A stretch of 64,000 nt of DNA from Fulvivirga marina. Lineage in GTDB: Bacteria; Bacteroidota; Bacteroidia; Cytophagales; Cyclobacteriaceae. Position numbers and translations under genes: made by a program. The stretch lies in contig NZ_JAEUGD010000002.1 in the NCBI RefSeq assembly GCF_016775155.1, positions 56,099 through 120,098 of the forward strand. Direction: 5' to 3'. How positions within the stretch are numbered: position 1 is the stretch's first letter; every line of letters begins with the position of its first letter. The notes below the pieces were generated by a model, which worked only from the letters and a program-made list of their open reading frames with translations, was not told the origin of the DNA and did no database searches. Below, piece by piece: positions 35,844 through 44,686 of this stretch.

Positions 35844-38276
35844 CTATTCGTCTTTCAGTACATTGACAGGGCTAGTTCTGGCTGCCCTTAAAGATTGATA
35901 ACTGATGGTAACCCAACCGATAAAGATGGAAATAAAACCTGCAAGCAGATACGTACCCACTCCTGGTGTTATTCTGTAGGCAAAGGTTTGCAACCACTTA
36001 TCCATTCCGTATATACTTATTGGAATTGAGAGCACAAAGGCTAGTATGATCAACTTAGACAGATCACCTGACACCATAATCAAAATGTCTTTAACCTCTG
36101 CTCCCAAGGCCTTTCTCACTCCTATTTCTTTAAACCTCCGCTCTGCAAAGAACATAGACAGGGCATACAGGCCAAGACAACTGATGATTACTGAAATCAC
36201 CGCAAAGTACTTAATGAGATCAAAAGTGCTTTTGTCTGCTGCGTATTGCTTGTCCAAGTGGTCCTCTAAAGTAAAGTATTCAAATGGTGTATCTGGCAGC
36301 AATTGCTTCCAATCGCTCCCCAAGCTTGAAAGTACCTGCTGATAATCATCCGAATTTATTTCCAGCACCATATTTTGTGCACTGTTACCGTCAGACAATT
36401 GGAACATCATGGGATAAATTTCATCATGAAGTGACACCTGATGTATATCATAAACCACACCTACAACACGATACTGAAAATTCATGGTCCCAAAATCGAA
36501 ATACAAGATCTCCCCAATTGCCCCCTCGGGAGTGTAGCCAAAACGATCGGCTGCCGTTTTATTAATTATAACTTTGGAGACAAGAGTATCCTTTTCCGGC
36601 CCATCAAAGTAATTACCTGCGAGCAACTGAATATCAAACAATTGAAAATAATCATACTCCACAGGATTTCTTATTATTCTCACGGCATCATCCATAGTTT
36701 GCCCTTTTTTATAAGCCAGTATATCCGAGAGAATATGAGAACCTGGTACCGAATGAGCACCTGTAACCTTACCCACTGAAGCGTTTTTTACGAACTTTTG
36801 CTTTAAAACCGGGTAGCTGGCAGCAGCCTCATCTGTAGACAAGGGAATAACCATTTTTGAATTTTTATTAAACCCAAGATCTTTACTCTTTATAAATTCT
36901 ACCTGCTGGGAAATAACTATGATGGAGCTTATGAGAGCTATTGATATTACAAATTGAAAAACAACCAACCCCTTTCTAAGCAGTGCTGCGACGCCTTTAT
37001 CTTTGTTTTTCCCTTTCAACACTTGGGCAGGTTTAAAGGAGGCTAGGTAAAATGCTGGATAAAGCCCGGCCAACAGCCCTGTAATAAGTAAAAACATCAA
37101 CAGGTACTTGCCAATAATCCACATATTCTCTGATGACAAAATAATCTGATCGTCTACCAGATAATTAAAGAAAGGAAGGGCCATTTCGGCAAACAGGATA
37201 CTGAATAACAAGGATATGAATACGATAATGAATGATTCGCCCAAAAACTGAACAATAAGCCCTTTGGAAGTCACACCCATTACTTTGCGAACCCCCACTT
37301 CCATTGCCCTATTACCTGCCTGAGCCGTTGCCAGATTTATATAATTAACACAAGCAAGAATCAGAATAAGAACTCCTATAGTCACTAATACCTGTATAAA
37401 AACAAGGCTCCTCCCCTGAAAGCTGTCCATTTCCAAATTGGCAGAGGTATGTACATCTTCAATGGGCTGCAGGTGCATCTCTTTCGAAAAACCGAGCTCT
37501 TTCATCTCTGCACCGCCATTTTTAATAAATATTTTATGGATCTTTTCTTCAACAGCACTTATATCGGCTCTGTCATCAAGTTCCAGATAGGTATAGACGA
37601 GGTTGTTGCCAACCCAACTTGCATCAAACTGACTTATGAATGGTTTCCATATGCTTGTTTCCCTGGAGATCACATACGTAGGCTTTAAGTGAGTTGGGTA
37701 ACCATCATTTTCAATAACTCCGGTAACTTCATAATCCTGAGCACCTGTAAGGCTATTAAGCTTGATCGTTTTACCCATAGGATCCTGGCTACCAAATATC
37801 CTTGCGGCTGTTTTCTTGTCTAGTACAACCGCATTATTATGAGGAAAAGCTTGCTCAGCACTACCTTTTACAAACTTGTACTTCAGCACATCAAAAAAAT
37901 CGGGCTCAGTTACCATCCCTCCATCGATATAAAAGGCTTCATCTTCGTATGAAATGAGGTCTTTACTACCAAACAAAGTAGGCATCAAAATACGGATTGA
38001 ATTTTTTATCTCCGGTATTTCCGATTCAATTACAGGAGCAATAGGCATAGAAGAGGACCCTATATTGATAGCCTCACCACTCTTCTGCGTCAAGTGTGAG
38101 GTCACCCTTAACAATCTTTTTCCATGATGCTGATCGTAGCTAAGCTGCTCTGAAGTATATAAAAATAAGAGCAGGCAGCAAGCAAGGCTTACGGAAAGTC
38201 CTAAAATATTAATGGCTGCGAAAAGCTTGTTTCGCATAATATTTCTAAAAGTAATCTTTAGGTAGTTTTTAATCAT
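35844..38276 (-). CDS. ABC transporter permease, MacB/FtsX type (copy 3)
   Basis: With the ATG at 38276 the protein is 810 residues and begins MIKNYLKITFRNI, the same opening as the sister permeases. The frame also opens at 38345, but the extra 23 residues are charged, unlike any homologue, and would cover the promoter. Layout: TM1, MacB-like periplasmic domain, FtsX domain (NYINLATAQAGNRAMEVGVR), middle helix, second periplasmic domain, second FtsX domain (KEIGVRKALGAEV), ending SPVNVLKDE. It is first in the permease operon and divergent from the sigma-54-type regulator. A candidate -24/-12 element and palindromic sites lie just upstream. Confidence 0.9.
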   Translation of the reverse strand: MIKNYLKITFRNIMRNKLFAAINILGLSVSLACCLLLFLYTSEQLSYDQHHGKRLLRVTSHLTQKSGEAINIGSSSMPIAPVIESEIPEIKNSIRILMPTLFGSKDLISYEDEAFYIDGGMVTEPDFFDVLKYKFVKGSAEQAFPHNNAVVLDKKTAARIFGSQDPMGKTIKLNSLTGAQDYEVTGVIENDGYPTHLKPTYVISRETSIWKPFISQFDASWVGNNLVYTYLELDDRADISAVEEKIHKIFIKNGGAEMKELGFSKEMHLQPIEDVHTSANLEMDSFQGRSLVFIQVLVTIGVLILILACVNYINLATAQAGNRAMEVGVRKVMGVTSKGLIVQFLGESFIIVFISLLFSILFAEMALPFFNYLVDDQIILSSENMWIIGKYLLMFLLITGLLAGLYPAFYLASFKPAQVLKGKNKDKGVAALLRKGLVVFQFVISIALISSIIVISQQVEFIKSKDLGFNKNSKMVIPLSTDEAAASYPVLKQKFVKNASVGKVTGAHSVPGSHILSDILAYKKGQTMDDAVRIIRNPVEYDYFQLFDIQLLAGNYFDGPEKDTLVSKVIINKTAADRFGYTPEGAIGEILYFDFGTMNFQYRVVGVVYDIHQVSLHDEIYPMMFQLSDGNSAQNMVLEINSDDYQQVLSSLGSDWKQLLPDTPFEYFTLEDHLDKQYAADKSTFDLIKYFAVISVIISCLGLYALSMFFAERRFKEIGVRKALGAEVKDILIMVSGDLSKLIILAFVLSIPISIYGMDKWLQTFAYRITPGVGTYLLAGFISIFIGWVTISYQSLRAARTSPVNVLKDE

Positions 38277-38301
38277 AGCTTTATGCTTTTCAAAAATTGC
38301 T

Positions 38302-38318
38302 TTCCAACGATTATGCCA
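38302..38318 (-). promoter_or_regulatory. possible sigma-54 (-24/-12) promoter of the permease operon
   Basis: On the minus strand TGGCAT, a 5-base spacer and TTGGAA lie at 38318-38302. This fits TGGCAC-N5-TTGCA except for G in place of C in the invariant GC at -12. Transcription would start about 15 bases before the permease ATG at 38276. The regulator gene next door is of the sigma-54-activator class, which raises the plausibility, but the -12 mismatch is a real weakness. Confidence 0.35.
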
Positions 38319-38377
38319 TTCATTAAAATCGCTTATAATCAGCAATTTACAATTGATTTTGAGTTACAAAACCGTAC

Positions 38378-38422
38378 AAGTGCCCACTGACAGAACATAA
38401 AAGTGCCCATTGATGGACACTT
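38378..38422. promoter_or_regulatory. enhancer-like palindromic sites between the permease operon and the response regulator
   Basis: AAGTGCCCA at 38401-38409 and TGGACACTT at 38414-38422 form a 9-4-9 inverted repeat with one mismatch. A second AAGTGCCCA followed by CTGA occurs at 38378-38390, 23 bases (about two helical turns) away, with a poor right half. The sites are 60-120 bases upstream of the candidate -24/-12 element, the normal place for NtrC-type activator binding. Confidence 0.6.
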
Positions 38423-38534
38423 ATTTAAGTATTTTCTATCTTTTGTAATAGATTTGGAACTAATGGATTCGGTAAGATTAAGGTTTATTAATCTTTAAAG
38501 GCTTAGTAAAGCTGGTCCAGAAAACCAAAATGAG

Positions 38535-39908
38535 ATGACCAAACAACAAGGTAAAATATTAGTCGTTGACGATGACGAGATCATTCTGCTGACAGCTAAA
38601 ATGTTTTTAGAGCAGTACTTCTCAGAAGTAAACACTTTGAACATTCCTAAAAATATTCCTGATGAGCTAGACAAACAAACTTATGATGTGGTACTGCTCG
38701 ATATGAACTTTAGGCAGGGAGAAACCTCCGGAAAGGAAGGGATGAAATGGCTAAAGGAAATCATTAGTATTTCTCCTGAAACAAGTGTATTACTGATGAC
38801 TGCATATGGTGAAGTAAATCTGGCCGTAGAAGCTATGAAAGAAGGGGCAGCAGATTTCATCGTTAAGCCCTGGCAAAATGAAAGACTTCTCGCTACAGTC
38901 CAAACAGCTCTTAAACTATCGGATCAACAAAAACAGGTACGGCACCTCAAATCGCAGCAAAAAATACTTTCTTCTTCAGCTGACCACCAGGCCGGCGATA
39001 TCATTGGTCGGTCCAAAGCCATCAAAGAAGCCTTCACCATTATCAATAAGGTAGCTAAGACTGATGCAGACGTACTAATACTGGGTGAAAATGGTACTGG
39101 AAAGGAAGTGGCCGCCCGAGCGATTCATCGCCAGTCTAACCGGGCTGACCAGGTTTTTATAAGTGTTGATCTGGGTTCTATTTCTGAAACTCTTTTTGAA
39201 AGCGAGCTTTTTGGTCATAAAAAAGGAGCCTTTACCGATGCTAAAGAGGATCGGACCGGCCGTTTCGAAGCAGCTTCAGGAGGCACACTCTTCCTCGACG
39301 AAATAGGCAATCTTTCTCTAGCCCTTCAAGCCAAACTACTTACTGTCCTCCAAAACAGGAAGATTATCAAGGTAGGCAGCAACCACCCTGTAGAAGTTGA
39401 TGTGCGGGTAATCTGCGCAACCAACAGCAACTTATATAATATGGTGAGTGAGGGGAGCTTTCGTGAAGACTTGCTTTACAGGATCAACACTGTTGAATGC
39501 ACCATACCTCCATTAAGAAACCGAATAGAAGATATACCTCTGCTGACCGATCACTTTCTGGAAATATATTGCAAAAAGTATAATAAATCGAAACTCTACC
39601 TTCCGGAGGGAGTCATCAAAAGATTACAAAAATATAGTTGGCCAGGAAATATTCGTGAATTACAACATGCTATTGAACGGGCAGTGATCATGAGTGATGG
39701 TAATGAACTGCAAAGCAGAGATTTTTCATTTCCCGGAGACTCCCCAAAAGAAGAACAAGTATTTGATAACTATAACCTGGAGAACCTGGAAGCCTGGGCT
39801 ATAAAAAATGCGATTAAAAAACATAATGGCAACATAAGTCACGCTGCCAAAGAGTTAGGACTATCAAGAGGTGCCATGTATAGAAGAATGGAAAAGTATG
39901 GAATATAA
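38535..39908 (+). CDS. sigma-54-dependent response regulator (NtrC family)
   Basis: A 457-residue transcription activator. The receiver domain (1-125) has the acidic pair DDD near 16-18 and phospho-acceptor Asp in LLDMNF (near 56). The AAA+ central domain has Walker A GENGTGKE (near 184), the sigma-54-contact loop GAFTDA (near 232; GAFTGA in enteric proteins) and Walker B GGTLFLDE. The C-terminal Fis-type helix-turn-helix (about 425-455, HAAKELGLSRGAMYRRMEK) binds DNA. It is co-transcribed with the histidine kinase 22 bases downstream and divergent from the permease operon, the likely target. The start at 38535 overlaps a three-codon frame ATG-AGA-TGA at 38530. Confidence 0.95.
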   Translation: MTKQQGKILVVDDDEIILLTAKMFLEQYFSEVNTLNIPKNIPDELDKQTYDVVLLDMNFRQGETSGKEGMKWLKEIISISPETSVLLMTAYGEVNLAVEAMKEGAADFIVKPWQNERLLATVQTALKLSDQQKQVRHLKSQQKILSSSADHQAGDIIGRSKAIKEAFTIINKVAKTDADVLILGENGTGKEVAARAIHRQSNRADQVFISVDLGSISETLFESELFGHKKGAFTDAKEDRTGRFEAASGGTLFLDEIGNLSLALQAKLLTVLQNRKIIKVGSNHPVEVDVRVICATNSNLYNMVSEGSFREDLLYRINTVECTIPPLRNRIEDIPLLTDHFLEIYCKKYNKSKLYLPEGVIKRLQKYSWPGNIRELQHAIERAVIMSDGNELQSRDFSFPGDSPKEEQVFDNYNLENLEAWAIKNAIKKHNGNISHAAKELGLSRGAMYRRMEKYGI

Positions 39909-39930
39909 ATAAGAGAGATTAGGAAAGGCT

Positions 39931-41259
39931 ATGCGCAAAAACTTCAGATATAATGTCATTTTCAGAGTATTGCTTGTTGCGGTACTCTTAACTCTACTTA
40001 TCTACTTTCTACTAGTGAGTAAAAACTATCTCAGAAGTACATACTTTGCCATATTTTTGATAGTCGCAATTATTGAGTTTATCTGGTATGTAGACAGAAG
40101 CAACAGAGATTTTGCTGCTTTCCTACTGGCTCTTCTGCAAAATGACTTTACTACCACATTCTCTGAAACCTCCAAAGGCCAGTCATTCAATGAACTTCAT
40201 TCGGCTTTTAACCAGATCACGCAAAAGTTTAAAACTATAAGTTCCGAAAAAGAGGTGCAGCATATCTACCTTGAATCCTTGGTTGAACATGTCAGCGTAG
40301 GCATCTTAAGCTATGACGAAAAGGAGAAGATTCATCTCATGAACGGAGCTTTGAAAAACCTGCTCAATAAACCTCAGGTGCTCTACCTCAAAGGTCTTGA
40401 AGGAATAGACAAAAGACTTTTAAATACCATCCGCCATATCAAACCCGGAGAAAATCGGTTAGTGAAGATAAAACTATCAAACCAGCTACTTCAACTCAGC
40501 CTCCATGCCTCAGAATTTAAACTCCATGCACAATATTATAAACTGGTATCTTTTCAGAATATTAAAAATGAACTCGATGCCAATGAAATGGATGCATGGC
40601 AAAAGCTGATCAGGGTACTAACCCACGAAATCATGAATTCAGTTACCCCTATCTCTTCTCTAAGCAATACCCTTTACGAGATCATTGAAAAAGAGAACAA
40701 AAAAGGCACACTTAATCAGGATACTATCCAGAAAGTACTCACTGGTCTGGACGCAGTGAAAAGCCGAAGTGCCGGACTTCAATCTTTTACTGAAGCCTAT
40801 AGAAACCTCACCAGGATACCTCCTCCTAATTTCAAAGAGGTCTATATAAAAGATGTACTAAAGAGAATCGAAACATTACTCAGGCCTAACCTGGAAAATG
40901 TAGACTTCAGAATTGCATATGATGACGAATCAATTAAGATTTTAGCAGATACTGACCTATTAGATCAAGTTATCATCAACATTTTAAAAAATGCTCTTGA
41001 GGCTTTGGAAGATTCTGACAATCCAAAAATATTGATCACTGTAAATAGCCAGGAAAAGACAAAAATAAGCATAACCGATAATGGCCCTGGGATTGATGAA
41101 GATAAGGTAGATCAGGTTTTTGTACCGTTCTTCACTACAAAAAGGGGAGGCTCAGGAATTGGCCTTGCACTATCCAAACAAATCGTAAGACTCCATAATG
41201 GCACTTTACAGGTGGAATCCGTACCGGGCCAGGGCACCTCATTCATTATTGAGCTATAA
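39931..41259 (+). CDS. membrane sensor histidine kinase, partner of the NtrC-type regulator
   Basis: A 442-residue kinase with two TM helices close together near the N-terminus (about 10-28 and 34-50) and almost no periplasmic loop, so it senses within the membrane or cytoplasm. A PAS-like region spans about 110-215. The dimerisation domain has the phospho-acceptor His in LTHEIMNSVTP (near 232). The ATP-binding domain has DNGPGID, FFTTK and GGSGIGLAL. The NtrB-like class fits an NtrC partner. Kinases of this layout often sit beside MacB/FtsX permeases in Bacteroidota. Confidence 0.93.
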   Translation: MRKNFRYNVIFRVLLVAVLLTLLIYFLLVSKNYLRSTYFAIFLIVAIIEFIWYVDRSNRDFAAFLLALLQNDFTTTFSETSKGQSFNELHSAFNQITQKFKTISSEKEVQHIYLESLVEHVSVGILSYDEKEKIHLMNGALKNLLNKPQVLYLKGLEGIDKRLLNTIRHIKPGENRLVKIKLSNQLLQLSLHASEFKLHAQYYKLVSFQNIKNELDANEMDAWQKLIRVLTHEIMNSVTPISSLSNTLYEIIEKENKKGTLNQDTIQKVLTGLDAVKSRSAGLQSFTEAYRNLTRIPPPNFKEVYIKDVLKRIETLLRPNLENVDFRIAYDDESIKILADTDLLDQVIINILKNALEALEDSDNPKILITVNSQEKTKISITDNGPGIDEDKVDQVFVPFFTTKRGGSGIGLALSKQIVRLHNGTLQVESVPGQGTSFIIEL

Positions 41260-41261
41260 AA

Positions 41262-41873
41262 CTAATGCTGTTCTTCCTGCTTTTTCTTTCTGTAGTACCT
41301 TTTAGCTTTAGCTGCACTACCGCAAGCTTGCATATCGCACCACCTCCTGCTATTGTTCTTGCTTTTATCTAAAAACACCCAACCACATGCGCCACACTCC
41401 TTCACACGACCTAACTTGCCTGACATGAGTAAGTCATAAGCTGACTTAATTACCGGATAAATGGGCTTCCGCAATTCTTTTCCTTTCCAGAAATATGAAG
41501 GAGTGTCACTAACATCCACACCTAACTTGGACATTGTCTCTGATAACAGTTCATTAAATTGCTCCTGCACGACAGCACCAACCTCCTGCTGACGGATGAT
41601 CGCTATAAAAAGCGAGTAAAGAACGGCACGGGCCTCAACAATACCTTTCAAAAGCAAGTCTGCCTTTTCAGAATGCTGAAATGTTTTCTGTAACTGATCA
41701 ATATCTTCAGCCGGCAAGGTGTTCATTCTCGCACTCCACCTCAAAACATCATCATAAGACACCAGGTAATCCTCCGGGTCAGCAACAGTCCAGTCATGCA
41801 CGGTATTAATAAAATCAAGACAAAGCCACCCGCCATGTAAGCTGATACTATCAATGCTTCTTTCATGTGTCAT
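41262..41873 (-). CDS. CGNR zinc-finger (ABATE domain) transcriptional regulator
   Basis: From the ATG at 41873 the protein is 203 residues (MTHERSIDSISLHGG...). The longer frame to 41927 adds a hydrophobic stretch that overlaps an operator-like site, so the shorter start is preferred. The N-terminal ABATE domain contains WLCLDFINTVHDW. The C-terminal CGNR-type zinc finger has CGACGWVFLDKSKNNSRRWC and CGSAAKAKRYYRKKK, with four cysteines and a basic tail that reads DNA. Such proteins are stress-responsive repressors or activators. It is convergent with the histidine kinase gene (2 bases apart) and divergent from a small ABM-like gene over two matching quasi-palindromes. Confidence 0.88.
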   Translation of the reverse strand: MTHERSIDSISLHGGWLCLDFINTVHDWTVADPEDYLVSYDDVLRWSARMNTLPAEDIDQLQKTFQHSEKADLLLKGIVEARAVLYSLFIAIIRQQEVGAVVQEQFNELLSETMSKLGVDVSDTPSYFWKGKELRKPIYPVIKSAYDLLMSGKLGRVKECGACGWVFLDKSKNNSRRWCDMQACGSAAKAKRYYRKKKQEEQH

Positions 41874-41912
41874 CACAACAAAGATAGGGAGGATTGACAA
41901 GAAATATTTATC

Positions 41913-41983
41913 ACCAGTAAAATACATTTTGATAGTGATAAATAAATCAATACTTTTATACCATCAAAATGTATTTTAATAGT
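41913..41983. promoter_or_regulatory. pair of 24-bp quasi-palindromic operator sites in the CGNR divergent promoter
   Basis: Site 1 (41913-41936) and site 2 (41960-41983, reverse orientation) match at 21 of 24 bases. The shared core TAAAATACATTTTGATRGT is identical except for one base. Each is internally near-symmetric, with half-site ACTATYAAAAT around a 2-base centre. Site 2 ends 14 bases before the ATG at 41997, and site 1 lies 40 bases upstream of the CGNR start, so one protein could control both genes. Confidence 0.65.
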
Positions 41984-41996
41984 ATAAAAATGAATT

Positions 41997-42308
41997 ATGA
42001 TCGCTAGGACATGGCATGAAAAAGTGCCCCACACCAAAAAGGATGAATATTGGAACTACTTACAAAAAACTGGTTTCCAGGATTATACTAATACCAAGAA
42101 CAATCTTGGCTGCCATTTCTTGCTGATCACCTTTTGGGGTTCAGTAGAGTCCATAAAGATTTTTGCAGACGAGCAATACGAAAAATCACGATATCACCCT
42201 GAAGATGCCAGCTGTTTGCTGGAAATAGAACCTTTTGTGCAACATTATGAAGTCAAGGAATTAAAATCACCACCCTCCCATACAGAGAGACTCAGTGCCA
42301 CTACCTGA
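41997..42308 (+). CDS. small ABM-like (antibiotic biosynthesis monooxygenase fold) protein
   Basis: A 103-residue protein whose pattern suits a dimeric ferredoxin-like alpha/beta barrel: an opening strand IARTWHEKVP, a helix DEYWNYLQKTGF, a central strand GCHFLLITFWGS, a helix ESIKIFADEQYEKSRY and a closing strand VQHYEVK. Members range from cofactor-free oxygenases to proteins of unknown role. It is divergent from the CGNR regulator over paired operators and is the likely regulated target; that link is inference. No specific substrate can be named. The ATG at 41997 leaves a very short leader after the operator. Confidence 0.7.
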   Translation: MIARTWHEKVPHTKKDEYWNYLQKTGFQDYTNTKNNLGCHFLLITFWGSVESIKIFADEQYEKSRYHPEDASCLLEIEPFVQHYEVKELKSPPSHTERLSATT

Positions 42309-42373
42309 GGTGTGAACACAATAACTCCATGGAATTTTCCCCATGAGTAATAAAATAACTAAAACTAATAACT

Positions 42374-42856
42374 ATGAAAGAAGTAGTAACAAAATCACTA
42401 ACACATGCATTGGAAGGCTATAACAGCCACCTTGCTGCACACAATATTCTGGAAGGACTAACACTAAATACCGCAAGCAAAACCTTACCGGGTAGCCCAT
42501 ATACCATATGGCAACTTATTGGTCATATAAGCTTCTGGCAGGAACGGACCATTGCTCACCTTAAAGGCCAACCTCTAACCAGAGTACACAACATAGAAGA
42601 AGGCTGGCCATTTGGAAAATCACCTTCAAATAGTAATGAATTACAGGACTCAATTCACACACTACTCTCAGGAGTAACTGAAGTTAAACAATTGCTGGAA
42701 AAGGTTGCAGACCTCAAGCACCCCCCAAGTTACGACAGTTGCTATGATCTGATAACCTCAATGGCTACTCACCTTTCATACCACCTGGGTCAAATCATGA
42801 TCTTAAGACGAATGCAGGGAGATTACCCTCCTCCATCAGGTGAGTACCCATGGTAA
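42374..42856 (+). CDS. DinB-family putative metalloenzyme
   Basis: A 160-residue four-helix-bundle protein. The metal-binding histidines expected in DinB/YfiT proteins are visible in IGHISFWQ (near 49-56) and THLSYHLGQI (near 137-146). Such proteins include thiol transferases (for example of bacillithiol or mycothiol) and are often induced by DNA damage or metal stress. The substrate is unknown here. It lies 65 bases after the ABM-like gene on the same strand and may share its transcript. Confidence 0.85.
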   Translation: MKEVVTKSLTHALEGYNSHLAAHNILEGLTLNTASKTLPGSPYTIWQLIGHISFWQERTIAHLKGQPLTRVHNIEEGWPFGKSPSNSNELQDSIHTLLSGVTEVKQLLEKVADLKHPPSYDSCYDLITSMATHLSYHLGQIMILRRMQGDYPPPSGEYPW

Positions 42857-42950
42857 AAGTAAATGGGTGGCGGGTAGTTTACCTTGACTAGTGTAAAATT
42901 ATTACTATATTTACGTGTTGTTGTACTATAGCTTGGCAAACAACGCCACC

Positions 42951-44684
42951 ATGAATGCTATTTCATTAAAACCTTTCGCCACACTGAAAAAAAGCAACGA
43001 TCTTAAGATCATTGTAGTATCAGTTCTCTATTACGCATCTGCTCAGTTCGGTTTATGGCTCTCTTTTGGAGAAACAAAAACCGTTCCTCTATGGCCACCG
43101 GCTGGCCTGGCTTTAGCATTGCTGATCATTCTTAAGCATCGCACCTGGCCTGCCATTACCATAGGTTCGCTTATTGCTGTTGCCTTGATATTTCTCCATC
43201 TTGGTATTACTTTTTCGTTTTCAGTGGTTATGGCTATGGTTGTAATAGCTATTGGCAATACTCTTGAAGCACTATTTGGCTATTTTCTCATTAGGAAGTT
43301 TATCAAAGTCCGTAATCCATTTTTAAAAACAACACACGTTTTCATTTTCCTATTAGTAGCGCTGCTCATGTGCACCTTGGGCTCAGGCATTTCGATGCTA
43401 AGCATGTGGTTCAATCACATAATAACTTCTGAAGCAATATTATCCACATTTTCAAGTCTATGGCTGAGTAACGTGGCAAGTGTATTGATCATAACGCCAT
43501 TCGTAATTTCATGGACCGCCAACTTCAAGATCGAGTTTAACTGGCACCGTATTGTGGAAGGTATAATTTTTATAGCCGCCCTGGCTTTAATTGTTATGTC
43601 TCTTCAGATTGACACCATTTCTTCAACCATTGAGAAATCCGTCCCTTTTCTTATCATGCCCTTCCTCTTATGGTTAGGATTCAGGTTTAACCTTCAAACC
43701 ACAATGACCGGTATATTGATTGCATCATTGCTGGCTATCTATTTCACACTTCACTATGAAGGCCCTTTTGTATTGGACAGTGAAGATAACTCAAGGCTAA
43801 TCCTGCAGGTATTCATCGGGGTAATCAGCATATCCACAATCATTCTTTACGCTACAGTAAATGAACGTACTGTAGCACAAAAGGCCATCGAAAAGTTTAA
43901 CGAGCAACTGGAAACAAAAGTAAAAGAACGCACTCAAGAGCTTCATGATGAGATTCAGGTTCGCAAAAAGATTGAAGAAAAAACAAGGATCTCAAATAGC
44001 AAATTAAGGAAAGCCAATATTGAACTGGATAATTTTGTTTACAGCGTATCTCATGATTTAAGGGCTCCCATTGCCTCAGTACTAGGACTGGTCAACCTGG
44101 CCAAAAAAGAAGAGGATATAATCATGATGAAGAAATACCTGGCCATGGTAGCAGAAAGTGCCGAAAGGCAAGATACTTTCATCAAAGATATCCTTGACCT
44201 ATCAAGAAACGCCAGATTGGAAGTAGACAGTGAAAAAATTGAATTTGAAGAAATGATCAATGAGATATTTGATCAACTCAAATATAGCTCAGGGGAAAAG
44301 CAAATACTTAAAGACATCTACATCAAGCAGGACGTCCCTTTCAATTCAGACAAGAAACGACTAAAAGTAATTTTTAATAACCTTATCTCCAATGCCATCA
44401 GGTACAGTAACCATACTGATCCCTACATTAAAATTGACATTGCTGTAAACAGTGTAACGGCCAAGATCAACATTAATGACAATGGTCGTGGCATCCCCAA
44501 AGGTCATCTAAAGAATGTTTTCAAAATGTTTTATCGCGCTACAGATGATAATGCTGGTTCTGGGCTGGGTTTATACATTGTCAAAGAGACTGTAGATAAG
44601 CTGCGCGGTAATGTAGCACTAAACTCAGTCGAGAAGAAAGGTACTACTGTAAACCTCGAAATACCCAACTTGTCAGATAACTAA
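42951..44684 (+). CDS. MASE1-domain sensor histidine kinase
   Basis: From the ATG at 42951 the protein is 577 residues (MNAISLKPFATLKK...). An upstream ATG at 42915 adds twelve residues and cannot be excluded. The N-terminal MASE1 region (about 20-305) has around eight TM helices with the family mark WPPAGLALALL. A coiled coil (about 315-365) leads to the dimerisation domain with phospho-acceptor His in SVSHDLRAP (near 367). The ATPase domain has NDNGRGIP, FKMFYRA and GSGLGLYIVKE. Signals sensed by MASE1 are largely unknown. There is no response regulator next to it, so it is an orphan kinase. Confidence 0.92.
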   Translation: MNAISLKPFATLKKSNDLKIIVVSVLYYASAQFGLWLSFGETKTVPLWPPAGLALALLIILKHRTWPAITIGSLIAVALIFLHLGITFSFSVVMAMVVIAIGNTLEALFGYFLIRKFIKVRNPFLKTTHVFIFLLVALLMCTLGSGISMLSMWFNHIITSEAILSTFSSLWLSNVASVLIITPFVISWTANFKIEFNWHRIVEGIIFIAALALIVMSLQIDTISSTIEKSVPFLIMPFLLWLGFRFNLQTTMTGILIASLLAIYFTLHYEGPFVLDSEDNSRLILQVFIGVISISTIILYATVNERTVAQKAIEKFNEQLETKVKERTQELHDEIQVRKKIEEKTRISNSKLRKANIELDNFVYSVSHDLRAPIASVLGLVNLAKKEEDIIMMKKYLAMVAESAERQDTFIKDILDLSRNARLEVDSEKIEFEEMINEIFDQLKYSSGEKQILKDIYIKQDVPFNSDKKRLKVIFNNLISNAIRYSNHTDPYIKIDIAVNSVTAKININDNGRGIPKGHLKNVFKMFYRATDDNAGSGLGLYIVKETVDKLRGNVALNSVEKKGTTVNLEIPNLSDN

Positions 44685-44686
44685 GC

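Noticed and set aside
38277..38345. Extended start of permease copy 3
   Set aside because: The extra 23 residues have no counterpart in the sister permeases and cover the candidate promoter.
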